The notes beneath the pieces were generated by a model that saw nothing but the letters and a program-made list of their open reading frames with translations, had not been told where the DNA came from and searched no databases. From Ignavibacteriaceae bacterium (lineage in GTDB: Bacteria; Bacteroidota; Ignavibacteria; Ignavibacteriales; Ignavibacteriaceae), in NCBI GenBank assembly GCA_025455085.1, contig JALONF010000003.1, positions 1 to 26,400 of the forward strand: DNA of 26,400 bases. The letters are read 5' to 3'. The first letter of the stretch is position 1. The number at the start of each line of letters is the position of its first letter. Below are positions 1-7,505 of this stretch, piece by piece. Both the position numbers and the translations under genes were made by a program.

Positions 1-1
1 A

Positions 2-2452
2 ATCAAAAAGATGGGCTTCTCAGGTTACTTATTAATTGTTCAGGATTTTATTAATTCAGCAAAAGAAAAAAATATTCCCGTTGGACCGGGAAGAGGAAGT
101 GTTGCAGGAAGTCTGGTTGCTTATGCATTGGGAATAACCAACATCAATCCTCTTGATTATAATTTGCTCTTCGAAAGATTTCTCAATCCAGAAAGAAAAT
201 CAATGCCCGATATTGATGTTGATTTTGCTGATGATCAAAGGGGTGAAGTGATTGATTACGTGAGAAAAAAATTCGGCGATAATAGTGTAAGCCAGATAAT
301 AACTTTTAACAGGCTTTCATCAAAAGCAGTGATTAGAGATGTTGCAAGAGTTTTGAAGATTCCTATCCCGACTGTAAATAATATAACAAAGCATATCCCC
401 TCAAAATTTGGAAAAGTTTTTTCAATTGATCAGTCACTTGCAGAAGTTCCTGAATTGAAGTGGGTAAAAGATTCTAAAGAACCGCAGATTCAGGAATTGA
501 TAAAGCACGCACGTGTACTTGAAGGAATGAACAGGAATGCATCAAAGCATGCAGCTGGTGTGGTAATTACTCCCGGTGATGTTAGTGATTACGTTCCGAT
601 GGCAAATGCAGTTTCGCAGCAGGAAATCGTTACGCAATACAATATGAAAGACATTGAGAATGTTGGGCTGCTAAAAATGGATTTTCTTGGATTGAGAACG
701 TTAACAATCATCAGAGATACGATTGCACTGGTAAAGAAAAATTATAACGAAGTAATTAATATTGATGAGATTCCGCTTGATGATCAAAAAAGCTATCAGC
801 TTTTTACAAAGGGACAAACAACCGGGATATTTCAGTTTGAATCTCCGCCGATGCGGGAGTACCTGAAGAAACTTCAGCCTTCAAGTTTGAGCGATCTTGC
901 TGCGATGAATGCTCTCTATCGTCCGGGTCCGATGGAATTTATTGATGACTTCATCGATAGAAAATTTGGTAAAAAGAAAGTTGAATACCTTCATCCAATT
1001 CTTGAAGAAATATTGAAGGAAACTTATGGAATAATTGTCTACCAGGAACAAGTGATTCAGATTGCAAATAAAGTTGGCGGAATAAGTCTTGCCGAAGCAG
1101 ATATTCTCAGACGTGCGATGGGTAAAAAAGATCTCATTGCGATGAAAGAACAGAAAGCGAAATTCATTAAAGGTGCAATCGATAATGGAATTTCTAAAAA
1201 AGTTGCTGAAGAGATTTTTAATGCGATAGATAAATTTGCGAACTACGGTTTTAATAAAAGTCATGCGGTTGCTTACAGTTATATTGCATATCAGACAGCT
1301 TACTTGAAAGCTCACTACACAGCAGAGTTTCTTGCGGCTAACCTTACAAATGAATTTGAGAATACTGATAAGGTTACAAAATTCCTTGAAGATTGCAGAA
1401 GATTGAAGATTGAAATCCTTCCTCCTGATGTTAATAATCCATCAGTTAATTTTGATGCAATTGATGGGAAGATTCTCTTTGGTCTTTCTGCAATTAAAAA
1501 TGTTGGCAGAGGTGCAGTTGAAGAGATTATAAAATCAAGAAATAAACTTGGAAGAAATTTTAAAAGTATTTTTGATTTCTGTCGTAATGTTGATACAAGA
1601 ACTGTTAACAAACGTGCACTTGAGGGATTAGTGATTGCAGGTGCGTTTGATACTACTAACAGTAACAGAGCGTCGCTGTTTAATTCTGTCGAGTTAGCTC
1701 TTGATCACGCACATAAAATACAAAACTCAAAACTTGCGTCAGGAGATAGTCTTTTTGGAGGAAGCTCAGAAATTACTGTTCCCGAGCCAGCATTAATTCC
1801 GGCAGAACCGTGGATTGAAAAAGAGAGACTCGCAAAAGAGCGCGACGTGGTTGGTTTTTATGTCACAGGACATCCCTTGCACAAGTATGATGTTGAATAC
1901 AAATCTTTTGCAAATTTCCATATTGGCGAAGCGGAAGAGACTGATGAAATAGAAAATGTTCGTGCTTGCGGAGTAATAACAGACGTCAGAACTAAAATTG
2001 ATAAGTCCAACAAGCAGATGGCATTTTTTACGATTGATGATTTCTCCGGTTCTTGCGAGTGCCTGATGTTTTCAAAAGTCTATGCCGATTATGGAAAATA
2101 TGTTCTGAAGGAAGAGCCGGTTTTTGTAATCGGGAATCTTGAAAGCAGCGGCGATACCGTTAAAATGCACGTCAATAAATTATTACCCATTGATATTGCA
2201 AGAAATGAATTGTCAGGCAGCATAAGAATAAATATCGTTAAAGAAAAAGTGTCGCCTGAAAAATTACTTGAACTGCAGCCTCTTCTCGAAAAATATTCCG
2301 GGAAAACTCCCGTATTCATTCAACTTTTTTCAAATGGAAGCAGGAGTTCTGTTTATGCTTTAAAAAATAACAGGGTGGATTTATCAACTGAACTTTTTAA
2401 TAAATTAACCGAATTGTTTGGTGAAGATTCTTTTCTATTAAATCCCAAATAA
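2..2452 (+). CDS. dnaE: DNA polymerase III subunit alpha, C-terminal part (5' truncated by window)
   Basis: Catalytic subunit of the replicative DNA polymerase. The reading frame is open from base 2, so the true start and the N-terminal PHP domain lie before the window; about 816 residues of a usual ~1150 are present. Counting from the in-frame Met at base 11, I see the conserved GPGRGSVAGS motif (residues 25-34), the catalytic acidic motif PDIDVDF (66-72), and the third catalytic aspartate in LLKMDFLGLRT (Asp224). These match the three active-site aspartates of E. coli DnaE. A helix-hairpin-helix-like region with FGLSAIKNVG follows near residue 490, and a C-terminal OB fold spans roughly 648-728. 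The C-terminus looks complete. The next gene starts about 100 bases downstream with no clear terminator between. Family assignment is secure; DnaE rather than PolC because no exonuclease is inserted in the visible part and the motif order is DnaE-type. Confidence 0.97.
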   Translation: MKKMGFSGYLLIVQDFINSAKEKNIPVGPGRGSVAGSLVAYALGITNINPLDYNLLFERFLNPERKSMPDIDVDFADDQRGEVIDYVRKKFGDNSVSQIITFNRLSSKAVIRDVARVLKIPIPTVNNITKHIPSKFGKVFSIDQSLAEVPELKWVKDSKEPQIQELIKHARVLEGMNRNASKHAAGVVITPGDVSDYVPMANAVSQQEIVTQYNMKDIENVGLLKMDFLGLRTLTIIRDTIALVKKNYNEVINIDEIPLDDQKSYQLFTKGQTTGIFQFESPPMREYLKKLQPSSLSDLAAMNALYRPGPMEFIDDFIDRKFGKKKVEYLHPILEEILKETYGIIVYQEQVIQIANKVGGISLAEADILRRAMGKKDLIAMKEQKAKFIKGAIDNGISKKVAEEIFNAIDKFANYGFNKSHAVAYSYIAYQTAYLKAHYTAEFLAANLTNEFENTDKVTKFLEDCRRLKIEILPPDVNNPSVNFDAIDGKILFGLSAIKNVGRGAVEEIIKSRNKLGRNFKSIFDFCRNVDTRTVNKRALEGLVIAGAFDTTNSNRASLFNSVELALDHAHKIQNSKLASGDSLFGGSSEITVPEPALIPAEPWIEKERLAKERDVVGFYVTGHPLHKYDVEYKSFANFHIGEAEETDEIENVRACGVITDVRTKIDKSNKQMAFFTIDDFSGSCECLMFSKVYADYGKYVLKEEPVFVIGNLESSGDTVKMHVNKLLPIDIARNELSGSIRINIVKEKVSPEKLLELQPLLEKYSGKTPVFIQLFSNGSRSSVYALKNNRVDLSTELFNKLTELFGEDSFLLNPK

Positions 2453-2549
2453 GCATTGTTATTTAGGTCTTCCCTTTCTTAATTTATTTGTGAGACTTTA
2501 ACCGATTTTGTATTATTACATAAACTATTTAATCAAAAATTCATCATCC

Positions 2550-3371
2550 ATGGATAAAGAAGAAAATAAAAAATACTGGGCAGTTATTTTAGGTGCTTCT
2601 TCAGGTTTTGGCGGTGCGACTGCCATGAAGCTTGCAGAAGATGGCTACAATATTATTGGAATTCACCTTGATCGTCAGGCAACAATGCCTAATGTTGAGA
2701 AGATTATAAATCATATCAAAGCTAGCGGTAGAGAAGCCTGGTTCTATAATGTTAATGCTGCAGACCAGTTTAAGAGAACTGAAATTGTTACCGAGCTTAA
2801 AAACAAATTAAATGGCGAATCTGTTATAAAAGTAATAATGCATTCACTTGCATTCGGTACTCTGAAAAGTTTTGTTCCAAGAAATAAAGATGAACAGCCT
2901 ATAACTCACGCACAGATGGAAATGACCCTCGATGTCATGGCTCACTCATTGGTCTACTGGGTGCAGGAAATTTATTTAGCAGATCTGCTTGCAAAAAAAG
3001 GAAGAATATTTGCAATGACGAGTTCAGGCAGTCATACTGCTATTCCATACTATGGAGCTGTGTCAGCAGCGAAAGCGGCACTCGAGTCACACGTCAGACA
3101 ATTAGCTATTGAACTTGGGCATATGGATATAGGAGTTTCTGCAATTATGGCTGGAGTAACAGATACACCTGCTCTTCGGAAAATTCCAGGCAATGAAGAG
3201 ATGATAAAAGTTGCGGAGATAAAAAACCCAAGAGAAAGATTAACAACTCCAGAAGATGTAGCCAAAGTTATTTCTCTCTTAAGCAGGGACGGAGGAGAGT
3301 GGATTAGCGGAGGAATGATAAACGCTGATGGAGGAGAAGATATCGTTAGCTTCACGGGAAAAAGACAATAA
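2550..3371 (+). CDS. SDR-family reductase, probable enoyl-[ACP] reductase (FabI/FabL-like)
   Basis: Predicted NAD(P)H-dependent reductase of the short-chain dehydrogenase superfamily, 273 residues from the ATG at 2550. A TTG at 2508 would add 14 residues (rich in Tyr/Asn/Ile) that are not typical of the family, so I prefer the ATG. The N-terminal nucleotide motif is the classical GASSGFG (15-21), unlike the modified motif of standard FabI. However, MHSLAFG (97-103) resembles the FabI 'HSIAFA' segment, and the catalytic pair is Tyr158-X6-Lys165, the spacing of enoyl reductases, not the YxxxK of ordinary SDRs. A classical GxxxGxG motif with YX6K is the pattern described for Bacillus FabL. The C-terminus carries an SDR-like ISGGMINADGG motif (253-263). 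A role in the last step of fatty-acid elongation is inferred; another SDR substrate remains possible. It lies between dnaE and trxA, which gives no functional hint. Confidence 0.75.
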   Translation: MDKEENKKYWAVILGASSGFGGATAMKLAEDGYNIIGIHLDRQATMPNVEKIINHIKASGREAWFYNVNAADQFKRTEIVTELKNKLNGESVIKVIMHSLAFGTLKSFVPRNKDEQPITHAQMEMTLDVMAHSLVYWVQEIYLADLLAKKGRIFAMTSSGSHTAIPYYGAVSAAKAALESHVRQLAIELGHMDIGVSAIMAGVTDTPALRKIPGNEEMIKVAEIKNPRERLTTPEDVAKVISLLSRDGGEWISGGMINADGGEDIVSFTGKRQ

Positions 3372-3388
3372 CTAACTATTATTCTTAT

Positions 3389-3394
3389 AAAGGA
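3389..3394 (+). promoter_or_regulatory. Ribosome binding site of trxA
   Basis: The purine-rich AAAGGA lies seven bases before the ATG at 3402 and supports that start. Several neighbours (the reductase, serA) have no visible Shine-Dalgarno sequence, so this is one of the better ones in the region. Confidence 0.5.
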
Positions 3395-3401
3395 TTATTA
3401 A

Positions 3402-3722
3402 ATGAAACCAGTTGAAATTACAGATGATAATTTTGAAGCTGAAGTAATTAAATCAGATAAACCGGTGCTTATAGATTTCTGGGCAGTATGGTGCGGCCCT
3501 TGTAAATTGATTGCACCAATCGTGGAAGAATTAGCCGGTGAATATGATGGTAAGGTAAAAATTGGAAAGCTTGATGTTGACTCAAACCAGCAAACCTCAA
3601 TTAAATTTGGAGTGCGAAGCATTCCTACGCTGCTGTTATTTAAAGATGGTAAGCTTAAAGACACAATTATTGGGGCAGTTCCTAAAAGTAAAATAGTTGA
3701 GAAGCTTAACGCAGCACTCTAA
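3402..3722 (+). CDS. trxA: Thioredoxin
   Basis: Small cytoplasmic thiol-disulfide oxidoreductase, 106 residues, the normal full length for thioredoxin. The redox-active motif WCGPC sits in the usual context (DFWAVWCGPCK, around residues 25-35). The cis-proline segment SIPTLLLF and the later glycine-containing 'GAVPKSKI' stretch are also in the expected places. No signal peptide or extra domain is present, so this is the general reductant partner of thioredoxin reductase, not a periplasmic TlpA-type protein. It follows the SDR gene by 30 bases and precedes serA by 35 bases, so the three could share a transcript, although the functions are unrelated. Confidence 0.97.
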   Translation: MKPVEITDDNFEAEVIKSDKPVLIDFWAVWCGPCKLIAPIVEELAGEYDGKVKIGKLDVDSNQQTSIKFGVRSIPTLLLFKDGKLKDTIIGAVPKSKIVEKLNAAL

Positions 3723-3757
3723 GTCTCAGTAACTTAAACTCAAATCATTTCTGCTCA

Positions 3758-5302
3758 ATGAAGAAAATCCTTATCAGTGATTCCGTTGATGAAAAATGTA
3801 CGGAGATTCTGAAGTCTGCAGGATTTAATGTGGACTATAAGACTGATTTTTCAAAAGACGAATTGTTAAATGTTATTGTTGATGCTGAATTGATCGGGAA
3901 GATGCAAGGTATGGAAGTCATTGGCAGAGCAGGTGCCGGTACTGATAATATTGATGTGAAGGCCGCAACGCGCAAAGGAATTCTTGTGATGAATACTCCG
4001 GGCGGAAACACAATCTCTGCCGCTGAACATACAATAGCTATTATGATGGCTGCATCCAGAAAAATTCCTCAGGCGAACATTTCTCTTCATCTAAAAAAAT
4101 GGGATAGAAAAAGATTTCAGGGAAGTGAATTATTTGGCAAAACTCTTGGACTGATTGGTCTTGGTAAGATTGGGAAGGAAGTTGCAATCAGAGCCAGAGC
4201 TTTTGGAATGAAAGTGATCTCATACGATCCGCTCGTCTCTGCTGATGCTGTATCTGATTTGGATATTCAGCTTGTTACGCTTGATGAAATCTGGAAAAGT
4301 GCTGATATAATTTCTGTTCACACTCCTCTTAATGATCGAACAAAATATTTAATCTCCTATTCTGAACTTTCAAAATGTAAAACAGGTGTTGTCATAATAA
4401 ACTGTGCGAGAGGTGGAATTGTTAATGAGAAAGATCTTCTAATAGCATTAAAGGAAGGAAAAGTTTCTGCTGCAGGTTTGGATGTATTTGAAACTGAACC
4501 GCCCGATTTCAGTCTTGGTTTGATTCAACATCCTGCGGTTGTGAGCACACCGCATCTTGGCGCATCAACTGAAGAGGCTCAACAGAAAGTTGCTGTTCAA
4601 ATTGCAGAACAGATAGTTGATTACTTAAATAATGGCTCACCGGCTGGAGCTGTTAACGCTTCTTCGCTCAAAGAAATATCAAACGAAAATCTCAAAGCAT
4701 TCATTAAGCTTGCGGAAGTTCAGGGAAAAATTTTATCACAGATCAGGAAAGACTCACTTCAAAAACTTACTATTAGTTTTAACGGTGAATTGTTCCGAAG
4801 CTCTATCAAACTATTATCAACTGCTTTCTTAAAAGGATTTCTTTCTGAAGAGATGGACTCAACAGTTAATTATATTAACGCACCATTACTCGCTGAAGAA
4901 ATTGGAATTGTTTTAGAAGAAATTAATTCGACTGATAATAGGGGATATGTTAATTTATTAGAAACAAAAATTTCTACTGATTCAGGTGAATGGAAATTTT
5001 GTGGTACAATATTCGGAAGTAGCGAGCTGCGAATTGTTGAGATAAATAATTATCCGGTCGAATTCAAACCTGAAGGAAACATTTTAATTTATAAAAATAT
5101 TGATAAGCCAGGTATGCTTGCATCAGTCAGCAGGGAATTATCGTTATCAAATATTAATATTGCAAGTCTTTCTTTGGGCAGAAAATCAGAAGGTGATTAC
5201 GCATTAACAATTGTAAATCTTGACAGTCCAATTAATGAAGAAATTAAGAATTCGATTTCAACGATAGACGGTATAGAAGATATTTACACGGTTTGCATTT
5301 AA
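3758..5302 (+). CDS. serA: D-3-phosphoglycerate dehydrogenase, with apparent N-terminal internal deletion
   Basis: Catalyses NAD-dependent oxidation of 3-phosphoglycerate, the first step of serine synthesis. At 514 residues it has the long bacterial layout: split substrate-binding domain, Rossmann NAD domain with GLGKIG (134-139), an intervening domain (~300-435) and a C-terminal ACT domain (~440-514, beginning ILIYKNIDKPGMLASV) that usually gives serine feedback control. Catalytic Arg218 (NCARGG), Glu245 (DVFETEPP) and His266 (TPHLGAS) are all present. The oddity is near residues 40-41: family members normally have a segment like 'xYDALIVRSATK' between the helix ending here in KDELLNVI and the 'V(T/D)AELI' helix. 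Here the two are joined directly, about 13 residues short, removing the conserved Arg-Ser-x-Thr substrate-binding residues. The frame stays open. It may be an inactive or altered enzyme, or a sequence/assembly error. No Shine-Dalgarno is evident before the ATG. Confidence 0.93.
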   Translation: MKKILISDSVDEKCTEILKSAGFNVDYKTDFSKDELLNVIVDAELIGKMQGMEVIGRAGAGTDNIDVKAATRKGILVMNTPGGNTISAAEHTIAIMMAASRKIPQANISLHLKKWDRKRFQGSELFGKTLGLIGLGKIGKEVAIRARAFGMKVISYDPLVSADAVSDLDIQLVTLDEIWKSADIISVHTPLNDRTKYLISYSELSKCKTGVVIINCARGGIVNEKDLLIALKEGKVSAAGLDVFETEPPDFSLGLIQHPAVVSTPHLGASTEEAQQKVAVQIAEQIVDYLNNGSPAGAVNASSLKEISNENLKAFIKLAEVQGKILSQIRKDSLQKLTISFNGELFRSSIKLLSTAFLKGFLSEEMDSTVNYINAPLLAEEIGIVLEEINSTDNRGYVNLLETKISTDSGEWKFCGTIFGSSELRIVEINNYPVEFKPEGNILIYKNIDKPGMLASVSRELSLSNINIASLSLGRKSEGDYALTIVNLDSPINEEIKNSISTIDGIEDIYTVCI

Positions 5303-5539
5303 TTTTAGCGGAAAAATCGGTCTCTTGACATTTTTAACAAAAAAGCTTATTTCTAAACCAGAAAATAATTCGTAATTCACTGCTTGACTGACAAATTCAG
5401 TAGTGTTATTTTGACCGAGTATTTTAATAATTTTTCAATTTAAACGGTCATCACTCTTAACATTTTGAAAATTTTAAAAGATTTGTTGAAGGAATCTTTC
5501 TTAATTAATTCATCCATAAATAAATAAAAGGAGAGTGGC
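5303..5539 (+). other. Intergenic region, leader of the secreted Asp-box protein gene
   Basis: This 237-base AT-rich gap separates the housekeeping genes from the surface block. It holds promoter-like elements (see separate entry), a widely spaced inverted repeat TGACCG (5412-5417) / CGGTCA (5445-5450) with 27 bases between, and a good ribosome binding site AAAGGAG (5527-5533) before the ATG at 5540. I see no small ORF or terminator for serA. The inverted repeat is short and may be chance. Confidence 0.4.
5384..5413 (+). promoter_or_regulatory. Candidate promoter for the secreted Asp-box protein
   Basis: TTGACT (5384-5389) is followed after exactly 17 bases by TATTTT (5407-5412), then G. This fits a sigma-70 layout and is also close to the Bacteroidota-type pair TTG ... 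TAnnTTTG, although one T short. A second, weaker pair is TTGACA (5325-5330) with TATTTC (5348-5353), also 17 bases apart. Either would leave a 5' leader of more than 100 bases. In AT-rich DNA such matches arise by chance, so this is tentative. Confidence 0.3.
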
Positions 5540-7354
5540 ATGTATAAACTTACAGCTTTACTCATTTCAGTTCTTTTACTTGGGTTCAGTTTAACCCTCG
5601 CTCAGGACGCTCGATCAACCGTCCAACCAAATATTGTTATTACTGGCAATGAAGTTGGTGATCCAACTAACAATTTAGAGTTGTTTACCGCTGACCCGGT
5701 TTCTTTTGGTCCAGTTAATTCTGGGGGACTTGTATGGACTGTTAACAACATTGAAAACAGACAATCAGGATACGATTTACAGTCAAACGGATCAACTCAA
5801 GAGATCTGGTACGATTTAAATAACCCTGGTTATCTTCATGCAGTATTCACTTACTCATCTGTATGTGATAATGCGTGGGCAGATAGAACCTGTCTTTACT
5901 TCGGTTCTGATGACGGCGGCGCAAATTGGTTTGAATTAGGTGCTGTTCCTGTAAATACCGGTACTGCCGGAAGATCTGGTTTCCCATCAATTATTGGAAA
6001 ACAAGATGGCAGCGCTGTAATTGCAAATCACAATAATGCTGATCAGACAGCAACGAGAACTACTGTATTTATTGATGACGGAGCTTTTTCATATAGTTTC
6101 TCCAATTTTGATCCAGGCGAAGCACCTTTTGGTAATGGTCAGGCTATTTGGCCAATACTTGGTATGACTGCTAATGATGAACTTATTCTTGCCTCTTCTG
6201 TAAATGGTGGAGACAGTTTTTATGTTAATACCCTAGCTGGTGGTGTATTCTCTGGTTGGCAGACTTTTAATGGTGATCAAGCTGAAACTCAATCCTTAAA
6301 CGTCTCTGATGGTGGTAAAGTGGGTATGGCTTATGCTGGCGGAAATGGTAATGATTACGATGTCTGGTATACAGAATCTACTGATGCTGGTTTAACCTGG
6401 ACAACACCACTAAGAATTTGGGATGCTGTTCCAGATGCAGCTCAAGATTACTTTGGATGTATAAGAGGTGTTAGTGTTAACTTTTATGGCGAAGAGCCAG
6501 TAGTTGTATTTGAATGCGGTTGGAACACAGCTACCGGTTACTATCCGGGAAGAGAATCAGAAATCCGTTTCTGGTCACCAAACATAAACGGTGGAAACAC
6601 GAAAGCAATTGCTGATACTAATAATGTTGGCGGTTTCGTTCCGAATTTTCCAGGTGTTGCTGATGTAATGTATCCTATCGGCAGACCAGTGATTGGCCGT
6701 TCACAGGTACACGATTATTTATTTGTTGCTTTCCAGACCACTTCTGGTGAATTCTGGCCGGGCGCAGCTGCGGCAGATTCAACAGCATTCTTCCAAGGTA
6801 TGTTTATGTATAGCACCGACGGTGGTGACACATGGACCGATCCTGAAGTATTTACACCAGTGACTACTCCATTATTAGATTTCAGACATGTTAGCATTGT
6901 TCCTGTTGCCCCGGTATCACCAGTTGATGATGATATCATAACTGTACATCTCGCTATGCAGGGCGATCCTATGCCAGCTAGCACTGCTAACGGTTGGGGA
7001 ATAATGCCTCCAAGCATTACAGCTCAGTATTATCATTTTACTACTGATATATTAGTTGAAATTATTGGAGTTGAAGATGATATTTCATTAAACAGTTTTG
7101 CCCTTGAGCAGAATTATCCTAATCCTTTCAATCCAAGCACAACCATAAAGTATACTTTAGGCGAGAGAAGTGCTGTAACATTGAAAGTTTATGATGTTCT
7201 TGGCAACGAGGTTGCAAATTTAGTGAACACAACTCAGGAAGCTGGACAGCACAGCGTTAATTTTGATGCATCCAGTCTTTCATCAGGTTTATACATTTAT
7301 ACACTAAATACAGGAAACTTTACTTCATCCAAGAAGATGATGTTACTCAAGTAA
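5540..7354 (+). CDS. Secreted Asp-box (BNR-like) protein with T9SS type A sorting domain
   Basis: A 604-residue exported protein. A signal peptide (residues 1-21, cleavage probably before Gln22) leads it through Sec. Three sequences match the Asp-box S-x-D-x-G-x-x-W exactly: residues 123-130, 280-287 and 425-432; a fourth, degenerate one is near 219. Asp-boxes occur in sialidases, photosystem-assembly factors and many beta-propeller proteins, and mark a propeller fold without fixing the function. The typical sialidase Arg-Ile-Pro motif is not visible at the N-terminus, so enzymatic activity cannot be claimed. The last ~85 residues begin with the diagnostic LEQNYPNPFNPST motif (522-534) and end in SGLYIYTLN...KKMMLLK, a canonical T9SS type A sorting domain. 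The protein should therefore cross the outer membrane through T9SS and be released or attached to the surface. A strong terminator follows, so it is probably monocistronic. Confidence 0.9.
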   Translation: MYKLTALLISVLLLGFSLTLAQDARSTVQPNIVITGNEVGDPTNNLELFTADPVSFGPVNSGGLVWTVNNIENRQSGYDLQSNGSTQEIWYDLNNPGYLHAVFTYSSVCDNAWADRTCLYFGSDDGGANWFELGAVPVNTGTAGRSGFPSIIGKQDGSAVIANHNNADQTATRTTVFIDDGAFSYSFSNFDPGEAPFGNGQAIWPILGMTANDELILASSVNGGDSFYVNTLAGGVFSGWQTFNGDQAETQSLNVSDGGKVGMAYAGGNGNDYDVWYTESTDAGLTWTTPLRIWDAVPDAAQDYFGCIRGVSVNFYGEEPVVVFECGWNTATGYYPGRESEIRFWSPNINGGNTKAIADTNNVGGFVPNFPGVADVMYPIGRPVIGRSQVHDYLFVAFQTTSGEFWPGAAAADSTAFFQGMFMYSTDGGDTWTDPEVFTPVTTPLLDFRHVSIVPVAPVSPVDDDIITVHLAMQGDPMPASTANGWGIMPPSITAQYYHFTTDILVEIIGVEDDISLNSFALEQNYPNPFNPSTTIKYTLGERSAVTLKVYDVLGNEVANLVNTTQEAGQHSVNFDASSLSSGLYIYTLNTGNFTSSKKMMLLK

Positions 7355-7379
7355 TTTAGTCATGATGTTATTATGAAAC

Positions 7380-7429
7380 ACGGGTGGGTTTTCCAATTTA
7401 ACAATTGGTAAATTCGCCCGTTTTTTTTT
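7380..7429 (+). terminator. Rho-independent terminator after the Asp-box protein gene
   Basis: An imperfect stem of about 18 base pairs pairs 7380-7397 (starting ACGGG, ending CCAAT) with 7404-7421 (starting ATTGG, ending CCCGT). The loop is six bases and a run of nine T residues follows (7421-7429). This is the clearest intrinsic terminator in the window; it separates the Asp-box gene from the TonB-dependent receptor gene. Confidence 0.9.
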
Positions 7430-7505
7430 ACAAGTTGAATTTGTTCTTTCTTTTAATTCAGAGATTAACTCAGAAGATTATTTTATAACATTTCGTGGAG
7501 AAGAG

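Noticed and set aside
2508..2549. TTG start of the SDR reductase at 2508
   Set aside because: It adds a non-family N-terminus and has no ribosome site; the ATG at 2550 begins a normal SDR.
4632..4832. 66-residue + strand ORF inside serA
   Set aside because: It is a shifted-frame shadow of serA without ribosome site or recognisable protein features.
5412..5450. Inverted repeat TGACCG / CGGTCA as an operator
   Set aside because: Only six bases per arm with 27 bases between; expected by chance in this length and not supported by any adjacent regulator gene.
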